Assembly: GCA_037043455.1 (NCBI GenBank)
Contig: JAWPHD010000292.1
Location: 372,001 to 436,000, forward strand
DNA length: 64,000 nt
Direction of reading: 5' to 3'
Source: Cyrtodaria siliqua
Lineage: Eukaryota; Mollusca; Bivalvia; Adapedonta; Hiatellidae
Both the position numbers and the translations under genes were made by a program. The notes beneath the pieces are model-generated. The model saw only the letters and a list, made by a program, of their open reading frames with translations, searched no databases and was not told the origin of the DNA. The number at the start of each line of letters is the position of its first letter. The stretch's first letter is position 1. This document shows, in pieces, positions 1 through 11,440 of the stretch.

Positions 1-355
1 ATCAAGTTTTTTCTATAATAAGAATGTAAAATTTCGATTATTTTTTTCTTCTTTCCCCAAACGAGTTTACATTAAGCGCACATCTCAGAAACCACTGAAA
101 GGAAATCAATGAAACTTTACACATGAATTCACTTTTATAAGAGGAACTCATATAGACAAATGTCATAACTCTGTTGTAAAGTTTAACAGAATAATATTGC
201 CCCTATTTTAACTTAAATATTCTATTTTCCATCATATCTCCAAATCTTCTTATACAAATTCAGCTAAACTTGACAGTCATAAAAGGAACTCTCGTAGACA
301 AGGTCCATAACTCTGGTTTACATTTAAGCAAAACTATGCCCTTTTTGCTTTTATT
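1..355. other. gene-free AT-rich repeat DNA
   Basis: No exon is visible. Two diverged copies of a phrase like 'aggaactc..tagacaa' about 145 bp apart show old tandem-repeat DNA. The stretch probably lies in an intron of the coiled-coil gene whose last exons follow on the + strand. Confidence 0.4.
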
Positions 356-1712
356 ATACCCCCGCTTTCACAAAGTGAAGAGGGGGCTATATAGGAATAA
401 TAACGTCCCGTCGAGCCCCGTCACGTAACACATTTTTGTCCCGTCACATCTCGTCCCGCCGCACAACACTTTTAATACTTGCATAGCTCCAACACTTTTG
501 AATGGATTGTTTCCAAACTTCATATACTCATAACAACTGATGGCCTTATGTCCCTCTAAATCACCCATCATTGATTGCCTAATTTATTACAGAATTATGG
601 CCCTTTGTTTGACTTAGAATTTTCCACTTTAAGTAATAGATAGAATCTGTCTCAGCTCATTGGTTATTTAAACACCTCAATGGGCATAGTAAACACCTCA
701 ATGGGCTGGCTATATGCCCTTTGAAGTGTTTAAATAAGCCAACTTGCTGAGACAGACTCTATCTTTTTTGTAGCATGATGTACTTAGTAACTAGGTAGTT
801 GTAGTATGGTATAGCCACGCCACTTTACCCTAAATTAAACGATTTAATCCTTTGCATTCATCAAAGGAAATGTCACCGAATATGCTACAATATTGTATAA
901 TGACATGTTAACAATTTTTTCTACAAACATTTTCAAATTGATTATTCCCAAACGTCATGTACACAATAACAGCTGATGACCTTATGTCCCTGTACATCAC
1001 CCATCACTGATTGCCTAATTTATTTCAAAATTATGGCCCTTTGTTTGACTTAGAGTTTTCCACTTTGTATAATAACCTGTTAACATATTTTTTCTCAAAC
1101 ATTTATGAATTGATTGTTCGCAAACTTAATATACATATAACAACTGATGATCTTATGTCCATGTACATCACCCATCATTGATTGCCTAATTTATTTCAGA
1201 ATTATGGCCCTTTGTTTGACTTAGAATTTTCCAATCTAATATTGTATAATGACCTGTTAATACATTTTTTTTTAAAAACATTTTCGACTTGATTGTTCCC
1301 AGACTTTCTGTACACGTAACAACTGATTACCTTATGTCCTTCTGCATCACTCATTGTTGATGCCTAATTTATTACAGAATTATGGCCCTTTATTTGACTT
1401 AGAATTTTTCACTCCATAATGTACTTCATGTGGCTTTCACTTTAACACTTTTCATCGATTGTTATTACACCTGACATACAGTTGATACATACAGTTGATG
1501 ATCACACGTGATGATATGATGCATCTCTGCATTAATGGTTTTTCGATTCTGCAATTCTTTTTACAGAATTATGGACCTTATTTTTTGCTTTGAATTTCTT
1601 GCACATTAAAAAATTAACAGATATTTTAGACATTTATTATTCTTGATTTTGCCCATCATCGGCTATAGCAAAAAAGCGGGGGTATTCATCACCTTCAGTG
1701 ATAGTTCTAGTT
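356..1712 (+). mobile_element. Helentron-like non-autonomous element (HINE-like), copy 1
   Basis: The left end is ATACCCCCGCTTT (356-368), and its exact reverse complement lies at 1673-1685. The right repeat is not at the very end: it is followed by a small stem-loop (ATCAC cttca GTGAT, 1690-1704) and the tail AGTTCTAGTT ending at 1712. Asymmetric terminal repeats plus a 3' stem-loop are the described signature of Helentrons and their non-autonomous HINE relatives, which include oyster 'pearl' elements. The interior holds about four diverged units of about 170-185 bp, each ending near 'gaattatggccctttg'. There is no Rep/helicase ORF. Two other copies in the window (8.2 and 19.9 kb) share both ends. 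The end definition is seen in the sequence; the superfamily is inferred. Confidence 0.65.
639..763. repeat. long hairpin inside HINE copy 1
   Basis: The arms 639-685 and about 715-763 are near-complementary over about 45 bp. The loop contains a second copy of 'aaacacctcaatgggc', so this phrase occurs twice in a row. The hairpin interrupts the tandem array of the element and looks like a small foldback insertion. Confidence 0.6.
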
Positions 1713-2022
1713 CATTTTAGTTTTCCAATAAGTTAACAAGACCTTGAAAGTTGAGCACGCTGTTCTTCAAAAGCTCTAGCTTGTTTTATTTTACCAGTAC
1801 TTAAATGATGTTTGAATTTAATGGGAATCTTAATGTTGATCATTCTTTGGGACAAATTAATTGTATTATTTTGGAGAAACTAATTGATCTTGCAGCTGTA
1901 CCTGGAAATGTTTCAAATAATGGGTCATTAAATACATCCTGTAAGGCTGACTAATGGTCATATATCATGCTTACACAGGTGTTATCCGTTGTCTATCTCT
2001 GCGTACATGCGTGCTGTAAAGC
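1713..2022. other. spacer without visible gene
   Basis: I see no splice-bounded ORF or repeat here; it is probably intronic to the coiled-coil gene. Confidence 0.3.
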
Positions 2023-2280
2023 GCCTCCATGACTGAGTTGTTAACAACATTGCGTTGTAAACCTTCGTCTCTCACAGCTGTGGGTTCGAATCCCACTGGG
2101 AGCTCGACTTGTAAGTGAGGAAGTGTCAATTCTTACGGATGGCCGGGGTGTACAGTACTGGTTCTACCCAGGAAAAGTGGGTGGTCTGCCTCCACCACAA
2201 ACAATCGACCATCAACCTTAAATGTGTTTAAAATGACGTAAAACACCATACAAACAAACAAACAAACAAACAAACAAACA
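2023..2280 (+). mobile_element. tRNA-derived SINE, full-length copy 1
   Basis: The tRNA-like head contains a B box (GGGTTCGAATCC) at about 2084-2095. It is followed by the conserved body ('gagctcgacttgtaagtgagg', then 'tacagtactggttctaccc' and 'tctgcctccaccacaaa') and a tail of AACA units. The same body occurs at 4.06, 5.29, 18.73, 36.6, 49.25 and 51.72 kb, so this is a dispersed family. The A box is weak in this copy. It lies just upstream of an exon, 24 bp from its acceptor. Confidence 0.85.
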
Positions 2281-2303
2281 TGCATGCTGTGTTTCCATTA
2301 CAG

Positions 2304-2385
2304 TGGTGAGCCTGCGACAGATGGACTATCAGATGAAGAATGCTGATGAGCAGATGCAGCAGCTAGAGAAGAGTCTCGAGGAAAA
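2304..2385 (+). CDS. penultimate coding exon of a coiled-coil protein
   Basis: An 82-nt exon is bounded by a good acceptor (tttccattacag) and a donor (GAAAA|gtatga). Read from phase 2 it encodes VSLRQMDYQMKNADEQ and then MQQLEKSLEE, a charged heptad-like stretch rich in Q, E and K that predicts an alpha-helical coiled coil. It ends two bases into a codon. The next exon at 3301 supplies the third base, giving Lys, and continues open to a stop. The upstream exons are not visible and presumably lie left of the window. I do not recognise the protein. The phase match and acceptor quality make a real gene likely; the function beyond a coiled coil is unknown. Confidence 0.72.
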
Positions 2386-3300
2386 GTATGACAATGTTTT
2401 TGTTCCTTAACTTTTACATTGAATCCTGTTTGGTTTCCGCGTTTAGGCCTTTCCTTGGTGCTTTGATAGTTAAGAGGAAGGATGTTTTTATACGCTCGAA
2501 GGGACGTATTATGTTGTGGCATTGTCTGTCTGTCTGTCTGTCTGTCCGTCCATCCATCTCTCCGTCTGGCTGTCTGTTCGTTAACTTTTACCTGACAGCT
2601 GAATTTTGCTAATAACTTTCGAAGTATGAAACTTTGTAAAAATCTTCAGCATGATCCAATGATTTATATGATAAAGGCCCATAACTCTCTGGTTTATATT
2701 TTTAAATTATTCCTCTTTGTAAAAAGGTTTACCCTCAAACTTAACCTTGCCATTTACAAGTGATTGTGGTGAATAACTTTCAAAGTACTAGGTGTACCAC
2801 AATGAAAAATTGCACACATCATCAACATGATCCAATGAATACATATTGTAAAGACCGATAACTCTCTAATTAATTTGCAGAAGACAGTTGTAGAGGCTAT
2901 AGTTGAAGGGATTATAGATTTGCCTGATGACTATCGTTCCATCTGACAAAGTCGTTTCCACTTGACAACTTCAGTTTCCCATATGGACCTGATTCTAGCG
3001 CGCGACACACCTTTGCATTGTGATTAACTTTTTTGATTACGAACGAACGAACGGACAAATGAAAGATGGACAGATGGACAGATGGTGCGATTACTACATG
3101 TTGGGTGCAGAAAAATATGAATTATATCCTACCTTCCTATGATATTGCCTTTTACAAACCTGTTAAAATATCCATCACACTGCCTCCATTCTCATCGTAT
3201 TGCCTCTCACATTCATTTACCTCCATGGTTGCTCCTTTATAACCTGACATGACTGTGTTGATCGAAATGTAAATCACCATTTTGTTCTCCATCTTTTCAG
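2386..3300 (+). other. last intron of the coiled-coil gene
   Basis: A 915-bp intron. It holds a CTGT/CCGT/CCAT microsatellite around 2524-2580, two diverged units of a 'gaaactttg..catgatccaatga' repeat (2620-2880), and a short 'gaacgaacgaac..gatggacagatgg' tract near 3041-3083. It ends with a pyrimidine-rich acceptor (ttgttctccatcttttcag). Confidence 0.6.
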
Positions 3301-3466
3301 ATTTGCCTCGCTTAGAGCCAACTGTGATAGCCTCCCGGTGGAGTCACCAAGTGCTCGTCTCTTCAGTGCACTCAGTAGTGATGACACACCGACCTCTAGT
3401 AGGTGTAGCAGTAGGTCGCGAATACTGGACGCTCGAAAGTTTGCTGCCGCAAAGAAATTGAAGTAA
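3301..3466 (+). CDS. terminal coding exon of the coiled-coil protein
   Basis: After the acceptor at 3300 the exon gives one base to a split Lys codon, then 54 codons and TAA at 3464-3466. The encoded C terminus first continues the helix (FASLRANCDS), then becomes a Ser/Thr-rich linker (LFSALSSDDTPTSSRCSSRSR), and ends in a basic patch (RKFAAAKKLK). Serine-rich plus basic tails are common in cytoskeletal or centrosomal coiled-coil proteins, but that is only an analogy. Low codon degeneration and exact phase continuity with 2304-2385 support a functional exon. It is the right-hand end of a gene that starts outside the window. Confidence 0.75.
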
Positions 3467-4060
3467 AAATTTCGCAAATTAAAATGGTGATTATCATGGA
3501 GAAAAAGTACTACATTTTTCAGTGAATGTTCTTACGCTTTACACTTCGATTGCAGTACCAACATATTTGCTGGGATACGTTTGGTTCATTACCATTCCTA
3601 CAGCTATAAAGCAGATGGCTGTATTCAGTACCATCATACTACCATGTGAAAGGTCAATTTGTTGTTGAAATATTCGCCATATAGTTATAAGGTCAGCGAT
3701 GATAGAAGTTCTGAAAATACATTAGCAGAAGTGGAACACTACTGTGTATATAAAATTGAGTCCATCATATTAGGATAAAATGGTGCAGCCGTGACTATGC
3801 TCGAATTTACAATGGATGGTTGACAGCCTGTAAGATGTTAGTGTGCATATACTAAATTTGTATTTTACTTTCAGCTGAAGCAAACATTGTCAGTTTTCAA
3901 CAGGACTGAAAAATATTGTTAGAATATAAAAGTTTTTATGGGTGTCCACATATTAGGAATTCCAACATCGCAATCTGTTTTGATTGAAACTGAGTGTGAA
4001 ATTTCCATATCTGAGTCGGATCTCCATGACGTTTTATTAGTTTATTCATGCATCTAGCCA
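3467..4060 (+). other. probable 3' UTR of the coiled-coil gene
   Basis: This stretch follows the stop codon directly, has no ORF and no strong repeat until the SINE at 4061. No convincing polyadenylation signal could be assigned, so the transcript may run further into 4.3-6.2 kb. Confidence 0.35.
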
Positions 4061-4297
4061 TCACTGTGGCCGAGTGGTTTACAACGTTGTAAACTTTCGC
4101 CTCTCACCACTGCGGGTTCGAATCCCACTGGGAGCTCGACTTGTGAGGAAGTGTCTATTTTTACGGATGACGGGAGGTGTACAGTACTGGTTCTTCGCAG
4201 GAAAAGTGGGTGGTCTGCCTCCACCACAAAAATTTGATCATCATATATAACCTTACATGTGTTAAAAATGACGTTAAACACCATACAAACAAACAAA
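4061..4297 (+). mobile_element. tRNA-derived SINE, copy 2
   Basis: The head has an A box-like GTGGCCGAGTGG and a B box GGGTTCGAATCC, followed by the family body and a (CAAA)n-like tail ending at about 4297. It is full-length and only mildly diverged from the copies at 49.25 and 51.72 kb. Confidence 0.88.
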
Positions 4298-4599
4298 TCT
4301 GATGTCCTTTTTTGACGTTATTATTGATGCATTATATTTTTATCTGCTGTGAAAAAAATATGTAAAACGCATATTTCTTCTCTGGTATGCAAGAAAATCT
4401 TGACTTTCATGCAACATTTATAAACGAATTTGGACATTGTCCCCTCATAATAAATGTGGTAAACATACTTCATATGACTGGAATGGCAGTCAACCTCAGA
4501 ATAGAAGTCAGTTGGAGTGTCTGTATATGTCTCCCACATCACTTTGTGGAGGGGAAATATACTGTTTTTGTGCCTGCTGGCTGTCTGTCTGTATGTCAC

Positions 4600-4870
4600 A
4601 AACTTTGTCCAGACTAGTACATGCTAGGGATGATCAGTATCAAGCCTAGTTGTGCATATTGTCGCTGTGTTCCGGTTGAATGATTTTTTGCAGAGTTATG
4701 GACCTTTAAAAGTATTATTACACAATCTTTGTCCGGACTAGTTCTACTGAACCCCTGGCCGTATTTCAAGGAAACTTGATAGGGATGATCAATACCAAGC
4801 CTAGTTGCGCATGTCCTCGTCATGTTCCAGTCGAATGATTTTTGGTGCATTTATGGCCTTTTCCCCAGTG
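4600..4870 (+). repeat. two units of the 'gggatgatcagtaccaagcc' tandem family
   Basis: Two units of about 150 bp carry 'gatgatca.taccaagcctagttg' and 'gaatgatttttt'. They are the same family as the six-unit array at 32.74-33.61 kb. Short ORFs here are by-products. Confidence 0.75.
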
Positions 4871-6164
4871 GTTGGAGACATCTGTTTTTACTTAAAAAAA
4901 CAACCTCTAGTTGTCCATATTAACATAATAAATAAGCATGGTTTTAACGAGTTTGATAATTAAAAATGACTGCGAATTCCAAATAGACAAATATGAAAAA
5001 CCAGTTTTTGACAGACGTAACTGAGATCAGTGCCGAATCATATCTTAAAAAAAAAAAAAAAAGTGGACTTGCACCACATGTCCGTAATTTTTTTAATTTT
5101 TTATAATAGTATGTTTGGCCATCTACATTTACTTCATCGATATAATATTGGTGTTCCTCTTTGTTTGTATATTAATTTATGAAATACTGCAGTGTCTTTC
5201 TGTTGTTCTGTCTATCTTGGGTAGAAGGCCTGTCTGGGTGTTAGTCTGGAAGTGGTATCATACTTATTATTACAGGTAGTTTTCCTATATGATGTTTGTT
5301 GTTTGTTTGAATGGTGTTTTACGTCATTTTTAACACTTTTTAGGCCATATATAGAATGACGGTCATTTTTTTTGTGGCAGGGGCAGACCACCCTATTTTT
5401 CCTGGGTAGGACTAGTACTGCATACCATGTTCCATCAGTAAGAATCAACATTTTTTCAAAACGCTGTCACACTTGATATAAGATTTGTAGAGCTAATTGT
5501 GTATTAAGGTATATATAGATAGCTGTACTATCTTTAATCATGTGTAAAACATCTGAAGAAGAATTTCCATTCATCGCTATGTGTGTGTTTCAGTGAATAC
5601 ATATGATTGGAGTACTCTTTTCTTGTCAGAATTTGCTGTGATATTGTACATTTGTGTTACGTGTTTAAATTTATGTTTAATTTATTTGAAGAATACATTC
5701 CATATTGGTATTTAATATTTGTTTCATAAATGTGCTGATGCTTCTTATTATTAATGTGACATAAATGTGCCGTCAGAAATGTGTAATCGTAAATTATAAC
5801 ATTTATTTAACAGTATTAATATAGAAACAGAGTATTTATACTATAATTATGTATTTTATTATACCAATATCTGGGGCGTAACAACCTTGTATGCACATAC
5901 ACACGTGCGTACCTGTAAAATAATATCTGTTTTATTTTACAGTACCAATTTAAAAAGATTACAATATTGAACACATGTTTCAAAAAAAATCAAATGCATC
6001 TAGATACATGACATTGATTTTGCATTTTAAAAAAAATACAAAAACAATCTATGGTAGCATCCCCCAGTTCCCCACTAGCAGTCACCTGACTTTCAGTCAC
6101 TCGTCCAGTATAAACTTGTGTCTACACCCTAGAAATTCCTGCTTATGCCCCTGAATATCATAAT
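4871..6164. other. AT-rich stretch with no visible gene
   Basis: Apart from the SINE fragment at 5289-5452, I see only AT-rich DNA, an A14-16 run near 5048 and scattered AATAAA motifs. It may include distal 3' UTR of the coiled-coil gene. Confidence 0.35.
5289..5452 (-). mobile_element. SINE, 5'-truncated copy 3
   Basis: The inverted body and tail of the SINE family are recognisable ('tggtgttttacgtcattttt', 'gcagaccaccctatttttcc'), but the tRNA-like head is absent, as expected for a 5'-truncated retroposed copy. Confidence 0.75.
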
Positions 6165-6548
6165 AAACCATATTTATTACATTTCTATGGGTGAAAGATT
6201 GGGATATCTCAATGAAAGAATATTCATAATAGCTAAATAATAATAACTAACTCTGAACATAAACATAACTAACTGTGACTTTGAGTTTAGATGTCAATAC
6301 AGTGTTGCTGACGTCGATGTCATCAGCAGATAACGAGTAATAAAGCGAGTAATTTAAGTCAAAATCATACATAAACTGATTTAAAATGTAATAAATAGAT
6401 TATTTAACTGCTGTGTTCGATTATAGGAAAACCCTTCACTCGATGGTAGGTGTGTTGTTTTTTTCACTCGCTTACGCTTGTTCTGGAACTACACACCTAC
6501 CATCTTGTGAAGGATTTCCCTATAAACGATCCAGCAGTTAAATAATCT
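6165..6548. mobile_element. palindromic element with CRE-containing module, copy 1
   Basis: There are two joined parts. The first, 6165-6396, is bounded by inverted TATTTATTACATTT-type ends and carries a CRE-like TGACGTCG (6309-6316). The second, 6397-6548, is a long palindrome starting AGATTATTTAACTGCTG and ending with its complement, with a loop of about 40 nt. Both parts recur at 51.5 and 52.3-52.6 kb. At 52.3 kb the CRE module is reversed relative to the palindrome. No coding capacity is seen. Confidence 0.7.
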
Positions 6549-7040
6549 TTATTCATAAAATAGTAAATGTTTAATGTAAATGATACTGTATAATATACCA
6601 TACATGAAGATTAAATGAGTTATGAAAATAAACTTGACTTGATAATGTTTATTATAATTAATCCTAAAAAGATTTATTATTTATAAAATTTATCTATTTT
6701 ACATAGATTATAGAACAAAAGCTACGACGATTATATAAATCACTCTCAGTGGCAGGAATGACAGTGTTAGCATGGTCTTGACGTGGAGGAAAACCGAGCC
6801 CGGCAAATACCCACATGTACGAGTGGGCAACCTCTTAAAAACACTGAGAAGGGGAATAATCTTGACTACACAGTAGCCGATGATCTCAAGATATTTTTAT
6901 TAAATATGTGAGATAGTGGATTATAAATGATTCAAAATAAAAACTTTTCAGGATTTTTTTTACACTATGCATGGATCTTTCAAAAGCTAAAAGCTTTATT
7001 GATCCCCATGGAATGGTAAAATTTGTATGTGTTTTTTTTA
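6549..7040. other. AT-rich stretch with no visible gene
   Basis: Nothing recognisable beyond AT-rich DNA; it ends at the left border of segmental-duplication copy A. Confidence 0.35.
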
Positions 7041-7089
7041 CTTATGGATCACCCCTCATTAGATTAATTTATCAATGATATGTATGGTT

Positions 7090-7577
7090 AAACCTTTGGG
7101 AAAAATTGGATGTGTATTTAGGGTTTCTTTACCAAGAGATTTTATATAGAGTTTAATTAACATTGTTGAAGTGATAACGGGAAATAATTCCCGAGTGAGA
7201 AAGATTCTTGCGATACAGAAACGAGTGCGTTTTCGCACGAGTTTCTATATCGCAAGAATATTTCTCACGAGTGAATTATTTTCCGTATCACGACACAAAT
7301 GTTAATTAAATTATATAATATATATTCTGTGATGAATTTCTTTCCAGTCGTCTTTTGACACAAGTATTCCTTCTTCTGTCACTCCTTTGGCGACAGCACG
7401 GAGTAATATCATGACATCAATTCGTGACGTAATATCGTGACGTCTATCGTTTAGTTCATAACATTTGGCTACTCTGCTATCTTGCACACTAGGCGATGAT
7501 AGCACAGTAGAGGAAGGGATATGTTATAGATTTTCTCAAACTGGGAAATATCTATAATTCATCATAGAATATAGAAT
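7090..7577. mobile_element. foldback element present only in duplication copy A
   Basis: The paralogous site in copy B (about 19147) reads straight across, so about 490 bp were inserted here or lost there. The insert contains a long palindrome (about 7150-7318) with arms pairing over about 70 bp around a CGAGTGCG/CGCACGAG centre. CRE-like sites TGACGTAA (7425) and TGACGTCT (7438) lie beside it. The outer stem 'agagtttaattaac' resembles the foldback element at 57.04 kb. Confidence 0.65.
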
Positions 7578-8208
7578 ATAATGGAGTATCAATACAGTTG
7601 AGTGCTTTAATGCAATTTGTGTTTGTTTTACAAGTATAAAAAACAGTTTAGTCTGTGAAATGTATAATATACTTTTGTAGATGTCAAACTTCATTACAGT
7701 ACTATTTCACTCGCTTCTAACGTATTTCATTCGCATTTTTGACAGTGTAACGCTACATGACTGATTTGCAATGGGTTATGCCCAATTTTATAGCCACAGA
7801 TTTTTAAACATTGACCAATTGGATTGCATGATTTTAACCAAGAGCTTTAGAATATATTACTTCTATTTTCTTTAAAGGGGTCCATCAAGCTTTGGGACTA
7901 ATTTTGTTTAAAAAAAAAAGCAAAAAAAAACAAACTATGAAATGACAAATTTAAAATCTACAACTAAGGCTAACATTGCAATGCATTGCGATTTATTTAC
8001 TGCCAAGTTTAAACAAGCTAACCCTGGAATTTAATTTCATTTGGTGGTTTATGGCTCATTTAGGTTATTATTATTGTCAAGTTTGTCAATCTGAAACAGA
8101 AATAATGTATTTGAACAAATCTGAAAAATTGCGAATCCTGATGACTACTCCATTAAGTCCTGTGATGTCATGTGTTATTAGCCTTGCAAAGAATCTATAC
8201 TATTTATT

Positions 8209-8879
8209 ATATCCCCACTTTCACAAAGTGAAGTGGGGGCTATAAAGGAATCGAGCTGTCCGTAACGTCCCGTCACGTCCCACCACGTAACAATTTTTTT
8301 GTCCCATCCCATTGCGTCCCGTCCCATCAAATTTTGTGTTGTAACACATTTTCGGTTTGCCCACGATAGTTGGTAGCAAGACATAGCAGTCACTTTTCCG
8401 GCGGCGGTGGTGGCCGCATTTTAAATCAACTACATGTATATCTCAACAACCGCTGCTCGAATTTTTCTGAAACTTTGTCAGATGCCTTGTTGGGTCAAGG
8501 AACATCACGTAATGCCAAAATTTCCAAGGTCAAGGTCATATTTTGCATTATTTTTCCAAAACTTAACCTTGGTTAGGTAACAACCTTGGTTATGTAAGTT
8601 AACCTCAGTTTACTTTTTCTGATCACTTCATTCCATTTACCTTCCCCTACTTTTCATATTGCATCGACTTTATTGTTCTTGCATATTCCTACCAATTCAT
8701 ATACGGTTTTCCGCAGTTGGCGAGACCCTTGGTCTACACCCTTGGTCTACACCCTTAGACCGAGGTCTTGTTATTACTCGCTTTCCTCAGTTTTGAATGG
8801 TTTGTTTGCAGACTTCATGTACACATAACAACTGATCAAAAAGTGGGGGTATTCATCACATGCATTGATAGTTCTAGTT
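8209..8879 (+). mobile_element. Helentron-like element (HINE-like), copy 2
   Basis: It begins TATATCCCCACTTTCACAAAG and has the right-hand inverted partner AAAAGTGGGGGTAT, a short stem-loop (ATCA..TGAT) and the tail AGTTCTAGTT, as in copy 1. The interior differs from copy 1: a segment around 8370-8570 carries 'ttttccggcggcgg' and 'caaggtcaaggtc' repeat text that also occurs near 18.0 kb. It is paralogous to the copy at 19.9 kb through the segmental duplication. Confidence 0.6.
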
Positions 8880-9179
8880 GAAATACTTTTCTTGTGTATA
8901 CAAAGCCCCATGTGCTCAATGAATTCTATGGTACATTAGATTCGTAAATCAAACGTCTTGCCGACCGCTATGATAAGCTTATAGATTTATGTCAAATCTT
9001 GTCACACTTAAGTCTAGCTGATGATTATTTATAGGCAATTAACACGTTTTTAGTTCTCCAATCAAAATAGTAAAAAAAATTGTGGTGAAAATGAGGCGTT
9101 TATTTCCTAATGGAAAAATAATAGCTAAATAAAATGTTTAGCTAAAAATATATTATAGTCAAATGGAATAAAGTAGAAC

Positions 9180-9760
9180 AGCAAAAAAGTGCCTGCCAAT
9201 GATATTTTTAGCTCTTCTGGAAGCTTATATGATGGTATGTTGCTCGTCTGTCCGTAGTCTTAACGATTGCCTCGTTAAGACGAAAAGGGCCTTCCTAATT
9301 AAGTCTTCCGATCTTTATTAAATTCAGAAAGATTGTTGATATCAATGGGGTTTGGACAAGTTTTAAAACCGTGCAGCTAGATTGGATTAGTAACACATGA
9401 GTTATAGCCCTTGATTTATTAATGTGCTATATTTTGCTATGTTAAGATTCGAGCTTCTTCGTCTTTCATCTGATCTTTACCAAACTTGGCCAGATTGTTG
9501 ATATTAATGAAAGCTTGGATAAGTTCAAAAGCAGCTAGATCAGATTTATTAAGTACAATGGGCCCTTGATTTAATGAAAAAGGCTGTATTTTGCTTCTTT
9601 ACCACTCTTAAGCTCCTTCATTTTCATTTTCAGTCCTTGGCAGGATGTTAAAGTACAAATATCATAAATTCTTGGAGGAGTTTGAAATTTTGACACATTG
9701 TAGTTATGGTCCTTGAATTGAAGTATTATAAAGCTAGTGTTTTAGACCTGAGAATCATGA
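9180..9760 (+). repeat. diverged tandem units with 'ccaaacttggccagattgtt'
   Basis: About three imperfect units carry 'gatctttacc.aac..ggcca' and 'gagttatagcccttgattta'. Copy B has the same block at 23.83-24.30 kb, and a related array lies at 32.39-32.70 kb. Confidence 0.65.
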
Positions 9761-9992
9761 TATATAAATAATGTTTTAAAATGTTATTATGATTTTTCAC
9801 TACTTTGTCTAATAACTGATAACCCCAAAAATAAAAAATAAAGCTTGTTTTTAAAAGGCCATGCCCATCAGGTCTAACTGGGTTCTATGTGGTTCCTGAG
9901 CAAGAATACGGCTACTGCCTGTCCTGGCAGAAGGGTAGAAGTTCCCCAAATGCATGTTAATAAATGAAAATAATGGTGTGACTCCAGTGTAA

Positions 9993-10030
9993 ATGGAGTT
10001 TCTACAACAGATTGTTCAATGGTTCTGCAG
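9993..10030 (+). other. exon-like start segment, duplication copy A
   Basis: ATG at 9993 opens 38 nt (M-E-F-L-Q-Q-I-V-Q-W-F-C) ending CAG|gtaata. The paralogue at 24567-24604 keeps the ATG, frame, length and donor. It could be a tiny first exon or chance; no downstream exon was found. Confidence 0.2.
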
Positions 10031-10199
10031 GTAATAATGTTTTGCATATTTTTACTTTGATGTATTCATTTTTAAATAATTTCATATAAGAAACCAGACT
10101 AAAAAAGTCATACAAACTCAGCATAGAGTATACATTTTAAATTTCTTCAAATTTCTGCAGCAAACTTTCAATGAATACATTTCTTGACAACAATAGACC

Positions 10200-10600
10200 T
10201 TACCAATATATAAAGGTCAAGGTCACAGTCAAGGTCACAGTCAAGGTCCAATTCTGGTTAAAAAGCATTTTTGGTAACAAAAAAAAGAAAAGAAGCCTTT
10301 TCTTACTTCATAATATTTCTTCATAATTACTTCATAATATTTCTTTCATCAAACATTTGATATATATGCATCATGCCAATAGTCACATGACCACACAAAT
10401 GTATGAAGGTCAAGGTCACAGACAAGATCATACTCTGTATTAAAAAGTCATTTTTTAATCACAAAAATTTAACATTCCTTCAAACTTTTACATTTCTTCA
10501 CAAAACTTTTGACATTACACATTGCAACTATAGCTATATCACCACATCAAAGGTTAAAGGTCACACTCATAATTTAAGTTAAAGTCTTATTTGTTGAAAG
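10200..10600 (+). repeat. 'aaggtcaaggtcacag' repeat block
   Basis: Three diverged units carry 'tatatgcatcatg', 'aaggtcaaggtcaca' and 'catttcttca'. The same block lies in copy B at 25.02-25.35 kb. Confidence 0.6.
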
Positions 10601-10837
10601 CTATTTTAGTAATTTCATTAATATTATATTTATATCAATCTCTGCACTGTCTGTCAAAAGAGTTATGGTTTGAAGAGCAACCTAGTCATTATTTAAGGTT
10701 GCTGATAGCAAATCGTTAAATAACTAGGTTTTCCTTGAAAGACTCTGGTTATTAGATTGGGGTATGTCGTTTGACTGGCGGGCAGGCTGGTGTGCATGCG
10801 TGCGGGCAGGCAGGTGGGCAGCGTCAAACTCTTAGCT

Positions 10838-11440
10838 TCCGCTCAATAGCTTTTGTTTGGAATGATATATTGCAGGGTAGATAGCTTCTATGGTAAGGAA
10901 GCTTGGGATTGCATTTGGGGTCGCTGGAATCCAGGTAAATTACTGAAAATAGAAAAACAGTAACTTTCGTTATGAATGAGGTATTGTGATGAAACTTTGC
11001 AGGGTAGGTAGCTTATATGGAAAGGAAGCTTGGGATTGCATTTGGGTCACTGGATCAAGGTCAAGGTCACTGTTACTAAAAATAGAAAAAATGTTTCCGC
11101 TCAATAACTTTTGTTAGGAAAGAGGTATTGCGATAAAACTTGCAGGGTAGGTAGCATATATGGAAAGGAAGCTTGGGATTGCATTTGAGGTCAAGGTCAA
11201 GGTCACTGTTACTGAAAATAGAAAAACAGTTTCTGCTCAATAAATTTTGTTAGGAATGAGGTATTGTAATGTAACTTGTAGGGTAGGTAGATTATACGGA
11301 AAGGAAGCTTGGAATTGCTTTTGGTGTCATTGGGTCAAGGTCAAGGTCACTGTTACTAAATATAGAGAACGATTTCCGCTCAGTTACTTCAATTAGGAAT
11401 GAGATATTTCAACGAAACTTGCTGTGTATGTAGATTATGT
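10838..11440 (+). repeat. tandem array, unit about 130-145 bp, five units
   Basis: Units start with 'tttccgctcaataactttt' and continue with 'gcagggtaggtagcttatat', 'ggaaggaagcttgggattgc' and 'caaggtcaaggtcactgtta'. Copy B lacks this array, so it was gained in A or lost in B after duplication. The 138-residue ORF that follows (11424-11840) has no recognisable domain. Confidence 0.8.
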
